From JABSOG01 sp041583135 (GTDB lineage Bacteria; Pseudomonadota; Gammaproteobacteria; Enterobacterales; Alteromonadaceae), in NCBI GenBank assembly GCA_041583135.1, contig JBFHGJ010000064.1:1-31249 (forward strand): a stretch of DNA of 31,249 nt. The letters run 5' to 3'. The translations under genes were made by a program, and so were the position numbers. Below the pieces are notes generated by a model. The model was not told where the DNA came from. It saw only the letters and a program-made list of their open reading frames with translations, and did not search any database. Shown piece after piece: positions 15,100 through 24,236 of this stretch (positions are counted from its first letter, which is position 1; every line of letters starts with the position of its first letter).

Positions 15100-16517
15100 T
15101 AAGCTACCTTTTTAACCTGTTTGTCTTGCAGTTTCTGATAAAACTCGCGATCGCGTTCAACCACCAGATCAGAGAACATGTTCCAAGAGAGAATATCACG
15201 GTATTTAAAGCCTTTGTCGGTTAAATGGTATTTACCTTCACCAAGCTTTTCATACAGTCCCAATCGCTCAGCCTCGGCAAAAATCGGCTCAAACTTGTGC
15301 CAGTATTTGTCGATGTTGTAAATTGACAGGTCACGAATATTCAAATCAAAGGTATCTAATGCCAAGCGCTTACGAATGCGTTCTTCTTCGTTGTAGATAA
15401 AACCAACCTCAGGTTTTAGCGTATTGTTTAGCGCCTGCTCGATGTAGTCTTGGATCTGCGATTTGCTCGACTTATCGCTACCGCCAATCAAGTAATCGAC
15501 AGTGTTGGTGTAGGTGCGCGCACCGGCGCCAACGCCAAGGTATGGAATACCTCTGAACTGCAATACTTTTTGCTGATAACCGCCAGTCCCCGGCAGCTTA
15601 TAACGCACATTTGATTCTTGTACGTATCCTGCTTCGGAGAATACCTTACGGGCATATTCGTAACGCTCATACAGCTGCGGCTCGCGCTCATACTCATATT
15701 TTCCGGTTTTGTGGAATACGGCATCAGGACGAATGGTTAAGAAGTAAGTGCTGATGGTGTCGGGGCGTAACGCCGCTAACTCATCAACCGAATCTCGCCA
15801 CGTATAGTCATTTTGACCTTTGAAGCCCATGATGAGGTCAGTGCTGAGGTTTGGCAGATTGTATTGTTTGCAGATCTCAATGGCTTTACGCACATTGGTT
15901 TCATCTGCCGCTGTACGGCCCGCTTCTTTGAGTTCAATTTTTTGTAGCGATTGAATACCCATATTCATTCGGGTCAGTCCCAAAGACATCAAAAATGGCA
16001 CTCGTTCCGGGTCATCGACTATTGAGTCAGGGGTCGCTTCAATACAAACCTCTTCAACCACTGTTTTCCAATTAGGATAGATTTCAGTAATGGTATCAAA
16101 CAGTTGCTTAAAGTTTTCACGACTTAACAAGGCAGGTGTTCCACCCCCGATGTAAACCGTTCTTAAGTTGCGCTCTTGGATAATTTTGGCATAGCCACGC
16201 AGTTCGTTACACAAAGCATCAATGTACTGATCATAAAGTGCCTGATCTTTTGAGATCACGGTGTAAAGATTACAGAAACCACATTGATAGCGACAAAATG
16301 GTACGTGGATATAGAGGTTCAAGCCATTGCTTGGGGAGTTTTTCTTGTCCTCTTCCCAGATCTTTTCAATGGTCCAGTCTTCCGGCAACTCGCGGTAAGA
16401 TGAACGAGGCGGATAACAGTAAACAAAAGGCGGTATTGCGCCTTCTTCAATGCTCCTTTGCATGTCGGTATGAAAATCGTTTTTGTATTCGGCTTTATTA
16501 TTTCTATCTGCGCCCAT
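15099..16517 (-). CDS. HemN/HemW-like radical SAM enzyme
   Basis: 472 residues. The [4Fe-4S] motif is HVPFCRYQCGFC (CX3CX2C; C75, C79, C82). GGGTP follows in the SAM-binding region, then MGIQSLQ, GVGAGAR and a HemN C-terminal domain (RKRLALDTFDL...YHLTDKGFKYRDIL). Compared with HemW (about 380) it has about 60 extra N-terminal residues. HemN-like enzymes include coproporphyrinogen dehydrogenase, haem chaperone HemW, haem-degrading ChuW and class C methyltransferases or cyclopropanases of natural-product pathways. The last is the best fit to the operon, as inference. Start: the ATG at 16517 has AGGAG 5 bases upstream; the open frame to 16661 has no such site. It is the first gene of the operon. 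Confidence 0.82.
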   Translation of the reverse strand: MGADRNNKAEYKNDFHTDMQRSIEEGAIPPFVYCYPPRSSYRELPEDWTIEKIWEEDKKNSPSNGLNLYIHVPFCRYQCGFCNLYTVISKDQALYDQYIDALCNELRGYAKIIQERNLRTVYIGGGTPALLSRENFKQLFDTITEIYPNWKTVVEEVCIEATPDSIVDDPERVPFLMSLGLTRMNMGIQSLQKIELKEAGRTAADETNVRKAIEICKQYNLPNLSTDLIMGFKGQNDYTWRDSVDELAALRPDTISTYFLTIRPDAVFHKTGKYEYEREPQLYERYEYARKVFSEAGYVQESNVRYKLPGTGGYQQKVLQFRGIPYLGVGAGARTYTNTVDYLIGGSDKSSKSQIQDYIEQALNNTLKPEVGFIYNEEERIRKRLALDTFDLNIRDLSIYNIDKYWHKFEPIFAEAERLGLYEKLGEGKYHLTDKGFKYRDILSWNMFSDLVVERDREFYQKLQDKQVKKVA

Positions 16518-16976
16518 GTTAGCTCCTGCTGTATAAAATAGAATTGAAAAACTCAAACCCATCCAAAGGCCAAATGTTCCGCCATAGGGTTTATAACAAT
16601 GTTTCCAAAGTCGCCGAAAAAGTACCATAGCAAGAACAACAGGAACAAGACATATTTCCATAACTTTTGTAAGGCAATTGTAATAAATTGCTAAAATATG
16701 ACAAAAAAAAGCTAAGAAAGTAGGATTTTAGATATCTTTTTGGGAAAAAATAGCGATTAAAGTGTGCATTTTTACATCAGTCTGATCAGCAAAGCCTATT
16801 GTAAAATAACGATAAATTTTTATAAAAATGATTTAAATCAAGAAAAACAAAACGGATACAAATCTAAGTTTACCTCATTTAACTAATTTACATTTACCAC
16901 TGATGACCCTTGATAATATTAAGGACAAAGGTACAATCTGTGCAAAACGCTTTAATACTCCACAAGGAATCTCACC
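16518..16976. other. Divergent AT-rich control region of the accessory cluster
   Basis: 459 bases between the radical SAM gene and the nucleotidyltransferase gene. From about 16680 on it is very AT-rich. It holds a FNR/CRP-family-like palindrome at 16828-16841, and on the minus strand a TACAAT hexamer (16803-16798) that could be a -10. A frame open to 16661 encodes a hydrophobic stretch upstream of the radical SAM start, but without a ribosome site I do not treat it as coding. Confidence 0.6.
16828..16841. promoter_or_regulatory. FNR-like box ATGAT-TTAA-ATCAA
   Basis: Matches the FNR/EtrA consensus TTGAT-N4-ATCAA at nine of ten positions. Its centre lies about 42-44 bases upstream of a start that would follow the minus-strand TACAAT at 16803-16798, close to a class II activator position. 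If real, the radical SAM operon would respond to oxygen. In AT-rich DNA chance matches are common. Confidence 0.4.
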
Positions 16977-17777
16977 GTGCTGCAACAATCCATTCACTTA
17001 GGGAAAGTAAGCCAAGATCTCGCACAGCGCTTTGACGCAGATAAATCGCTGACGATCAACCATTTGATTGAGGCCCTGTTGCAAAATGACTTAAAGGTTT
17101 ACGTGTCAGGCGGCGCCGTCAGAGACTGGCTAATCGGCCAAAATGCCAACGATATCGACTTATCGATGTCAGGCTCTGTTGAACAGGCAGCAGAAGTTTG
17201 TCTTAACTTGTTCGAACCAGAGCAGCTCACCGTACTACACGACTTTGGGTTAGTTAAGGTACAAGGTCCCAGTGCCAGCGTCGATATATCTATCATCCGA
17301 GATATTGACGACATTGGTGAATCATTAGAACAATCGGTGTTTAAACCACGCCAAATCATTGATAGAGACTACCTATTTCGCGACTTTTCCATCAATTGTT
17401 TCTATTACGATTGTGCCAATGCACAGGTGCTCAACCCAATAGAGCAAGCATTTGACGACTTACAGCAAAAACGCCTTAGAGTCATTATGGGCGAGAGAAA
17501 AATAGCGGTAGACCAGCGCATCTGTATCCGTATTTTGCAGTTTATGGCAAGAGGCTATCGGCCAACCGAGCGGACACAAACCCTCTTACAATCTAGGCTC
17601 GACAATGACATTAACACCTACCCACTGTTTGAAAAGTGGCTCAATATCTATATTAACGCTCAAAGCCACTATTTTGCGCCATTTTGCCAGCTTGCATTAC
17701 AGCATGTTAAAGACCCACAGGCGGCAGAGCGCTTAACCGCAATGCTTGAGAAAATGCGCGACACCGAGTTTGCCTAA
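16977..17777 (+). CDS. CCA-adding/poly(A)-polymerase-head nucleotidyltransferase, short form
   Basis: 266 residues, much shorter than CCA-adding enzymes (about 370-410). The head domain is clear: SGGAVRDWLIG (45-54), the catalytic NDIDLS pair D59/D61, and DYLFRDFSINCFYYD (RDFSIN at 135-140). A neck-like IRILQFMARGY follows near 185. The body and tail that hold tRNA in true CCA enzymes are largely missing. It probably transfers a nucleotide to RNA or to a small molecule or protein; the substrate is unknown. GTG start at 16977 with AAGGA 8-9 bases upstream. The stop overlaps the next gene's ATG (TAATG), so it is coupled to an exporter, and the pair is divergent from the radical SAM operon. Confidence 0.78.
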   Translation: MLQQSIHLGKVSQDLAQRFDADKSLTINHLIEALLQNDLKVYVSGGAVRDWLIGQNANDIDLSMSGSVEQAAEVCLNLFEPEQLTVLHDFGLVKVQGPSASVDISIIRDIDDIGESLEQSVFKPRQIIDRDYLFRDFSINCFYYDCANAQVLNPIEQAFDDLQQKRLRVIMGERKIAVDQRICIRILQFMARGYRPTERTQTLLQSRLDNDINTYPLFEKWLNIYINAQSHYFAPFCQLALQHVKDPQAAERLTAMLEKMRDTEFA

Positions 17778-19351
17778 TGCCAGCGCAACAACATTTACAA
17801 ACCCCATTTGAGCGCTGGTTTGCGGTCATTGCGGTATCGATAGGCAGTTTTTCTTCACTGTTGTCGAGTACCACCATCGACGTCGCCTTTTCGCCTTTGA
17901 TGCACTATTTCTCGATGTCGATGACCACCGCTCAGTGGACCATCACCCTGTATATGATAATCATGACCATTGCCATGTTGTTGGCCGCCGATTTGGTCAA
18001 GCGTATCGGCATCAAGGCAACCTCAACGGTAAGTTTTGCCTTTTTTATTACCGGTTGTTATTTGGGCGGCAGCGCCGAGAGCATCGAAGCGCTTTTTGCC
18101 GGACGGCTGTTACAAGGGTTAGGGGCTGGCCTGCAAACGCCCCTCGCCGCGATTGTGGTCACCAAGTCTTTCCCTAAAGAGCGGATTGGTTTTGCCATGG
18201 GCATATTCGGCTCGGTCATGTTGCTGGCCCCCGCGCTCGGGCCTGTCGTCGGTGGGCTGCTGATAGACTTGTCCAACTGGCGTATTCTATTTTACTTTCA
18301 ATTGCCGCTGGCATTATTTTCATTGCTTGCCGGACGCGCCGCATTGCCTAAGGGCGAGATCTCCGCTCAGGGCCGCTACGACTGGCCGGGACTGGCTTTG
18401 ATCGCCGGGTTTATCTGTAGTCTGTTCGCCGCAATGAACCAATATCGCGACGCAGGGGTTGGTGCCATCAGTTTTCAGCTGGCTCTAGGCGGCGCGGTAC
18501 TCGCACTATGGTTGTTTATTCACAATGAAGGCAAAGCAAAGAATCCACTGGTCGATTTGACTATTTTTGCCATCACGCCATTTAGTCTCAATCTCGTCAT
18601 CATTTTTATGCTCGGTGCGGGCATGTTCAGCTCTATTTTGCTGATCCCGTTTTACCTGATTGAAACCTTAGGCTATAGCCCGGGCGAAGCGGGCATGGCG
18701 CTGCTGCCAGCTGGGATAGTAATGGCGGTAAGCGCGCCGATTGCCGGCAAAATGGCTGATAGATTTAGCCCGGCCAAAGTGATAGTGCCAAGCCTATTGG
18801 TGTTTGCTTCCTCAGGCTGGTTTTTAAGCTGTATCGAGCTTGATGCCACTATCGGTTATATCGTAGTCGGTGCGCTACTAAGCCGTATCGGCCTATCGTT
18901 TTTGCTGCCCAGCCTGTATGCCAGCACCCTAAGGCATTTAAATGGCCAGTATACCGAATACGGTTCAAGCTTAATGAATTTTGCCCGTCAGCTCGGCGGG
19001 TCGGTTGGGGTGATGCTCTTTAGCAGTAAGTTTGCCGAATATGCCCAGCACCATCAATTGCTGGTCGATACCCATCATCTGCAAGCGTCTTTTACAAAAT
19101 ATCAGGCGATGATCTCACAGGCGTTTTATACCCTGAGCACCGACCTCGGCAGTTCACAACAAGAGCCAAGCCGCTATTGGCTTGAGCAACTGGCCAGCGC
19201 ACCAAAACAGGTCTCTGAGTATGTGGCGTTTACCAATATTTTCTATTTGGTCGCCATTGCGGCACTTAGCTGCGTTGGACTATGGCTGGCGTCATTTGCC
19301 TTAAGCAAACGACATAGCCAAGCCATAGAAGACAGTCCAGCTCAAAACTAA
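17777..19351 (+). CDS. MFS drug/metabolite exporter, DHA2 (EmrB-like) type
   Basis: 524 residues with about 14 predicted membrane segments, the DHA2 (14-TM) drug:H+ antiporter layout. The N-terminal half starts with the SSTTIDVAFSPLM segment; the antiporter motif C is seen in TM5 as LAPALGPVVGGLL. It acts in the inner membrane and exports amphiphilic or toxic compounds with proton exchange. The ATG overlaps the nucleotidyltransferase stop by one base, so both are made together. Beside a putative biosynthetic operon it is the natural candidate for product export or self-protection; that is inference. Its 3' end overlaps the convergent nuclease gene by 4 bases. Confidence 0.88.
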   Translation: MPAQQHLQTPFERWFAVIAVSIGSFSSLLSSTTIDVAFSPLMHYFSMSMTTAQWTITLYMIIMTIAMLLAADLVKRIGIKATSTVSFAFFITGCYLGGSAESIEALFAGRLLQGLGAGLQTPLAAIVVTKSFPKERIGFAMGIFGSVMLLAPALGPVVGGLLIDLSNWRILFYFQLPLALFSLLAGRAALPKGEISAQGRYDWPGLALIAGFICSLFAAMNQYRDAGVGAISFQLALGGAVLALWLFIHNEGKAKNPLVDLTIFAITPFSLNLVIIFMLGAGMFSSILLIPFYLIETLGYSPGEAGMALLPAGIVMAVSAPIAGKMADRFSPAKVIVPSLLVFASSGWFLSCIELDATIGYIVVGALLSRIGLSFLLPSLYASTLRHLNGQYTEYGSSLMNFARQLGGSVGVMLFSSKFAEYAQHHQLLVDTHHLQASFTKYQAMISQAFYTLSTDLGSSQQEPSRYWLEQLASAPKQVSEYVAFTNIFYLVAIAALSCVGLWLASFALSKRHSQAIEDSPAQN

Positions 19352-20550
19352 TCGAGCTTTATCTTAAGCCATACCATACGGTGGTCGGTTGAGGTTTTTC
19401 TGTCGGCCACCAAATAATAGTAAGGGCTGTTCTTAGTCGGCCAAAAGACTTCGCCTTCAAGCACTTTAAGATCCGTTGAAGGCAAGACATAATCGGCCCT
19501 TGCGCCCCAAGCAGCAGTATGAATGTTGGCATGTGGGTCTGGGCGATTTTGCGCGCCCCCTTCACTTTGCGGCACAAAGCTGTCGTTGACCCTTGGCAGA
19601 TTAAGCAAGCTAGCGATGCCATCGACTCTGGCGTCGGAGTTATGCAAAGCTGCATTTAAATCGCCTATCACAATAAACGATGCATCAGCCCCGAGCGTCC
19701 CAAATTGGCCATTGTCGTCGTAAATATAGCGGCCTTTGTCTTTGCCGATATAGTCTGTCCAAAAACGGATCTCATCGTGATTACGTTTGCCGTAGCTGTC
19801 CTCCGGGCCATCAAATACCGGTGGTGTCGGGTGGCTGGCAAGAAAATGAATGGTTTTGCCGCCAATGTTGATAGGCACATCCCAGTGTGATTTTGACGAC
19901 AAACGCATTTGCGCCCATTCTTCCTCGCTATACCAGCTCTCGCCCGAATCAGGATAAAACGGTTTTAAGGCGCCGGGCATATCGGCCCAACGGAAATTTC
20001 TAAATGTTCTGATCCTGTCTTGGTCGATGGGATACTTCGACAATAGCACCATGGCGAAGTGACCGGGGAAATAGCCAAAACCCAATGCATCAGAGCGATA
20101 GCGTTCAAACTTGCCGTCATTATTGAGGTCAAACTCGGTTGGCACACCTGTATTGGTCGGTGCGTAGTAGTAATAAGGATAATCAATCGCTTCAGCGCCG
20201 TTTTGCGATTGATTCAAATAATTTTTGATGAAGGCTTCAACCCCTTGAGTCGGATCGTCAATGTAATCGAATTCATTTAACAGCAAAATATCCGGTCTAA
20301 CACGCTGTATGATCTCGGCAATGTGGCGAATTTGCACATTGGTACCGTCTTTTAAGCGCGTTTTAAGTAAAGTTGAGGCTTGTTCTGAGGTAATACTCTG
20401 CCCTCTGTCGATATAGTTGGTCACATCCATACTGACATTGAAAGTTGCCACTTTAACTGTCGATACAGCCACATTCTCTGTCATCTGACGAGATTGGCAG
20501 CCTGTTAAGGACACGACGCTTAGAAGCAATGTGATGATTACGGATCTCAT
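19348..20550 (-). CDS. Secreted lipoprotein, endonuclease/exonuclease/phosphatase family
   Basis: 400 residues. A lipoprotein signal peptide ends in the lipobox LTGC (C18), so it is probably membrane-anchored outside the cytoplasm. The EEP fold (DNase I-like) is indicated by VATFNV, LLLNEFD (metal Glu), the DLNA motif near the middle, and a C-terminal STDHRMVW (Asp-His pair). Possible substrates are DNA, RNA, nucleotides or phosphoesters. The ATG at 20550 has GAGG 5 bases upstream; a GTG six codons earlier lacks one. It follows the TonB receptor gene by 66 bases, across a hairpin. By neighbours (operators, NupC, Udk) I infer that it degrades extracellular nucleic acids or nucleotides. Confidence 0.82.
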   Translation of the reverse strand: MRSVIITLLLSVVSLTGCQSRQMTENVAVSTVKVATFNVSMDVTNYIDRGQSITSEQASTLLKTRLKDGTNVQIRHIAEIIQRVRPDILLLNEFDYIDDPTQGVEAFIKNYLNQSQNGAEAIDYPYYYYAPTNTGVPTEFDLNNDGKFERYRSDALGFGYFPGHFAMVLLSKYPIDQDRIRTFRNFRWADMPGALKPFYPDSGESWYSEEEWAQMRLSSKSHWDVPINIGGKTIHFLASHPTPPVFDGPEDSYGKRNHDEIRFWTDYIGKDKGRYIYDDNGQFGTLGADASFIVIGDLNAALHNSDARVDGIASLLNLPRVNDSFVPQSEGGAQNRPDPHANIHTAAWGARADYVLPSTDLKVLEGEVFWPTKNSPYYYLVADRKTSTDHRMVWLKIKLD

Positions 20551-20568
20551 TTTTACCTCGCTAAACAC

Positions 20569-20596
20569 AATTAAGGCGGCCGAAGCCGCCTTAATT
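20569..20596 (-). terminator. 12-bp stem with TTCG loop between receptor and lipoprotein genes
   Basis: Perfect 12-bp inverted repeat closed, on the minus-strand RNA, by a UUCG tetraloop on a GGCGGC/GCCGCC stem, a very stable hairpin. It starts 21 bases after the receptor stop and ends 18 bases before the lipoprotein ATG. The run after it is only partly U-rich (AATTGTGTTT), so it may lower, rather than stop, expression of the second gene. Confidence 0.65.
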
Positions 20597-20616
20597 TAAG
20601 GGTTACAAGTCAACGA

Positions 20617-23600
20617 TTAGAACTTGTATTTAACACCCAAACGGATTTGCCACAAAGAGGCTGAGTTTGAAGTGCTTTGACGTTGCGGGTTAGTGAATTC
20701 TTGGAACTCATAATGACCGTCAACGATATCGGCTTCAACCGCACCTTGGAGCAAGTTGCCTTGCTTCAATACACCCCAGTCGTCATTCAAGAAGTTACCA
20801 ACGTTCTCAAGTACGAAGTAGGCGCTGGCTTTGTGATCTTTGTAGAAACCAGGCAATTGCTGTTCGATACGGAAATCGAACTTAACCCACCAGTCGCTAT
20901 CAAGCACGTTGCGATCTAAGATCTGACCGCGGTAGCCTTCTAAGCCTTCAGATTTGATCCAAGCGTTGAATGCCGCCAAGTCGAAACCATCGGCGTAAAC
21001 CACTTTTGAATCGTTTTCAGTTGGGATGTACAACAACTGACGGTCGGCATCATTGTAACCGAAGCCACCAGAGCGGTCGGTAAATGAATAGGTGTAAGGG
21101 TGACCTTCGTTGGCCTGACCGAACAAGCTAACTTTGGTTTCATAACCTTCAACAAACTCTTGAACATAGCTCATGTTCAACGTAAAGCGATGTGGGATCT
21201 CATAGTTTGAACGGGCAAGTTCAGGACGTTGAGGATCAGATACCGCAATATAGTGGTAGTTAGAGAATGCGACAGAGCTGGTCATTGGGTGAACGTCTTT
21301 AGCATCGGTGTAGGCATATGAAGCGCTGAACTTAAAGCCGTTTTCGAATGCTTTGGCCACAGAGAATGACAATACGGTAGAGCGTGCATCGGCACCTTTA
21401 ACGTAGTCGCCACCAACATTGGTCAAGACAAAGTCTGCACCACGGAAACCGGCAGTGTCGGTACCACTCCAATCGGCATTGCCATACAAAGGACGACCGT
21501 CAGGCGCTTCACCGGTTTTCACTTTGGCCAAGTCGTAGATAACCGCTGAATCTTGCTTATCAGAGTAAAGGATATCGGCAGTAAAGACATAATCGCTCTC
21601 AGTGGTGTAGGTAGCGCCCAAAGACCATTTCCACTCTGAAGGAATTTCAAAGTTAGGATCGGTTACGTTGGTGTCAGAGTTAGCCGTTGAAGTACCAACT
21701 TGGTCGTACAAGCTTGCTGGTACGCCATAGCCCGCAGTGCCGCCAACAAATTCAATGGCATCAGGACCTAACACTTGAACTGAACCGGTGCGGATCTGAA
21801 TGTTACGGATACCGTCGTTAGAGTAGCTGTTAGATACCCAAACATTAGGGTTACCGCCTGAGTACAAGCCAACGCCACCGCGAACTTCCAAGGCATCGTC
21901 AACAGACCAGTTGAAACCTAAACGCGGCTGAAGCAAATCTTTACCGTCTAAGTTTTGGCTGTTTGAGAAACCGTGACGGGTTTCAAACAATGGGTTGTGA
22001 GTCGGTAAGTCATCACTTTCATAACGCTCATAACGCAAACCGTAAGTCACGGTCAAATCCAAGTCCAAGAACTCATACTCGTCTTGCAAGTACACAGTGT
22101 TGATGGCGTATTCGAATTGACCGGCAGCATCTTCTGGGTTGTGAGAGCTGGCATTACCGTAGTAGATACGGTTGGCTGCGCCGTTTTCAAAATCATCGAC
22201 TGAGCTGAAACGGGTTTCGGTTTCAACGTGCTGAACGAACATATTGAACACGTCTAAAGTTTCACGCTCGTAACCGAAGGTCAAAGTGTGATCGCCCAAG
22301 TACAAAGTATTGGCAAATTTGAATGACCAGTTGTCATACTTCAACTTGTTGGCTTGACGAGAATCGTCAGGACCGATGTAAACCGTGACGCCGTTCTCAG
22401 CGCGGATTTGCATTTCACCGAAGCCGCTGGCTTGGTCGATAGATACCTGACGGTTGTCCAGCTCAGAATAGCCAAGACGCAACTCGGTGGTCCAGTTGTC
22501 ACTCCAGTCTGAGTACAATGAACCAACAAAAGAGTTTAATTCAGCGCCACGCTCATAGAAGTGGTTAGACAGTGACAAACGGTTAGAACCGGCGTCAGAA
22601 GGCGAAATGGTGTTGCCGTCGTTGTAGTTGTAAACGAAGCTGGCACGATGCTCATCAGAGATGTTCCAGTCTAATTTCATCAACAACTTCTCATCGAATA
22701 CCGGCATAGACGGTACCAATGAACCTGGGTCGTAGTTGTATTTGTCACGAGCGATCTGAACGATGCGGTCGATGGTTGCCTGAGATACGCCGGTTTGGTT
22801 ATCCAAAGCGTCGTATTGGAAGTTGGCAGAGCCTTCTAATTCTTCGTAGGCAACAAAGAAGAACAACTTGTCTTCGATGATTGGCATACCCATGTTGAAG
22901 CCGTAGCGCTTCACATTGTAGTTACCCAACTCAACTTTTTTGCCTTCGACTTCATCACCGCTCATTGAGTCGTTGGTGTAATCGAAAAATGCGCTACCGC
23001 TAAATTCGTTGGTGCCCGACTTAGTTACCGCATTGATGTTACAGGCAGTAAAACCACCGTAAGTCACATCAAAAGGCGCCAGCTCAACAGCAACCTGATC
23101 GATAGCATCGTAAGAGAAAGGCATACGCTCGGTCGGATAACCATTTGAGTTAAGACCGAAGTTGTCATTCATGCGCACGCCGTCAACAGTCAAGCTGTTG
23201 TAACGTGGGTTGTTACCGGCACACTGAATACTGTCTGAGCCGCCTGATTCGTTAACATAAACACGTGGATCGACACGTACAGTGTCTTTGATGTCACGGT
23301 TAACAGAAGGTGCAGCTTCTAAGTCAGACAAGTTAAAGTGAGTGGCGGGGCTAGTGCTGCCGAAGTTGCTTGAAACCACTTGGCCAGACACTTCGATGCG
23401 TTCAACATTTGCCTGAGACTTAAGGCTAACTTCCAACTGGTAAGTTTCACCCAAAGACAGGTAGACGTTGTTGATGGTTTGATCTTCAAAGCTGTTTGAG
23501 TCTACAGTGATGGTGTATGGACCACCAACACGCAGACCTTGCGCAGAAAACACGCCAGAGGCATTTACCGTCGCTTGTTTTGAAGTACCTGATGGAACGT

Positions 23601-23757
23601 GAGTAATGGTTACGACAGTACCGGCAGCAGGACCTTTGGCCGGGCCAGTAACGTAACCTTTAATCGATGAAGACGTGGAGTTGGCAGCGGCAGGACCGGC
23701 CAAACCAAGACTAAGTGCCAATGCCGAGGCGACAAGTGACAGTCGAAGCGTTTTCAT
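20617..23757 (-). CDS. Oar-like TonB-dependent outer-membrane receptor
   Basis: 1046 residues. A signal peptide is cut around AANS (about 25). Residues 30-115 form a carboxypeptidase-regulatory-like (Ig-like) domain (IKGYVTGPAKGPAAGTVV...), then a plug domain (about 130-260, with NSLTVDGVRMNDNFGLNSNGYP and INAVTKSGTNEFSG), and a long beta-barrel ending in the terminal aromatic motif LGVKYKF. This is the Oar/TonB-receptor layout common in marine bacteria, taking up large nutrients. No clear TonB box is seen. The ATG at 23757 has AGGG about 12 bases upstream. It is divergent from udk across a region with two copies of the deo operator, and followed by an EEP-family lipoprotein. I infer import of nucleosides or nucleic-acid fragments; the family itself does not prove the substrate. 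Confidence 0.9.
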   Translation of the reverse strand: MKTLRLSLVASALALSLGLAGPAAANSTSSSIKGYVTGPAKGPAAGTVVTITHVPSGTSKQATVNASGVFSAQGLRVGGPYTITVDSNSFEDQTINNVYLSLGETYQLEVSLKSQANVERIEVSGQVVSSNFGSTSPATHFNLSDLEAAPSVNRDIKDTVRVDPRVYVNESGGSDSIQCAGNNPRYNSLTVDGVRMNDNFGLNSNGYPTERMPFSYDAIDQVAVELAPFDVTYGGFTACNINAVTKSGTNEFSGSAFFDYTNDSMSGDEVEGKKVELGNYNVKRYGFNMGMPIIEDKLFFFVAYEELEGSANFQYDALDNQTGVSQATIDRIVQIARDKYNYDPGSLVPSMPVFDEKLLMKLDWNISDEHRASFVYNYNDGNTISPSDAGSNRLSLSNHFYERGAELNSFVGSLYSDWSDNWTTELRLGYSELDNRQVSIDQASGFGEMQIRAENGVTVYIGPDDSRQANKLKYDNWSFKFANTLYLGDHTLTFGYERETLDVFNMFVQHVETETRFSSVDDFENGAANRIYYGNASSHNPEDAAGQFEYAINTVYLQDEYEFLDLDLTVTYGLRYERYESDDLPTHNPLFETRHGFSNSQNLDGKDLLQPRLGFNWSVDDALEVRGGVGLYSGGNPNVWVSNSYSNDGIRNIQIRTGSVQVLGPDAIEFVGGTAGYGVPASLYDQVGTSTANSDTNVTDPNFEIPSEWKWSLGATYTTESDYVFTADILYSDKQDSAVIYDLAKVKTGEAPDGRPLYGNADWSGTDTAGFRGADFVLTNVGGDYVKGADARSTVLSFSVAKAFENGFKFSASYAYTDAKDVHPMTSSVAFSNYHYIAVSDPQRPELARSNYEIPHRFTLNMSYVQEFVEGYETKVSLFGQANEGHPYTYSFTDRSGGFGYNDADRQLLYIPTENDSKVVYADGFDLAAFNAWIKSEGLEGYRGQILDRNVLDSDWWVKFDFRIEQQLPGFYKDHKASAYFVLENVGNFLNDDWGVLKQGNLLQGAVEADIVDGHYEFQEFTNPQRQSTSNSASLWQIRLGVKYKF

Positions 23758-24091
23758 TTGTAAGTTTCCCTAGTGTCGTAGTTTCATTTTCGCCTAAGGT
23801 GCCAATACTGATGTGCCAACACCGTAGACTGGTAACAGTTTTAGTTTTTATCGTTAGCGCTACACAACAGCAGGATGTCTGAGCACTAACGGCGCTGCAT
23901 CTTGTTGTCAGCGCAATTACAGCTGGTCAGGGTAAGTCTAGACCCAAACCGATAAAATTGTATAAAAATGTCGCACCTAACTGGTATTTTTCATACAAAA
24001 TAAAGCAGTTGCTCTAATTTGCTTCCAGCACACAGGTGACAGACTTGTCTTAGCGGCACTACAAAAGCTTGTAGAGCCATAGTCTTCCTTA

Positions 24092-24107
24092 TTAACCATT
24101 TGGTCAG
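24092..24107. promoter_or_regulatory. Operator copy 3, TTAACCATTTGGTCAG
   Basis: Matches the deoC/deoB palindrome at 14 of 16 positions; the right arm TGGTCAG is perfect. It lies about 335 bases before the receptor ATG on the minus strand. Likely binds the same regulator as copies 1 and 2. Confidence 0.65.
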
Positions 24108-24236
24108 CTGCGTATTATCAACAACAATATTACAGGCTGATGACAAGCAAATTTGTCGCGAATGATAGACTAAAACAGCTTAAAAACAATTGTTTTTGCG
24201 AAATTTGTCGATTTTTTTAGCGATTGATTGCTTTTC

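Noticed and set aside
15099..16517. Radical SAM gene as housekeeping hemW or hemN
   Set aside because: Longer N-terminus than HemW, and it lies in a coupled operon of unrelated enzymes; I keep only the family name.
16518..16661. N-terminal extension of the radical SAM frame encoding a hydrophobic stretch
   Set aside because: No ribosome site before 16661, while AGGAG stands just before the ATG at 16517 and HemN-like proteins do not begin with a membrane segment.
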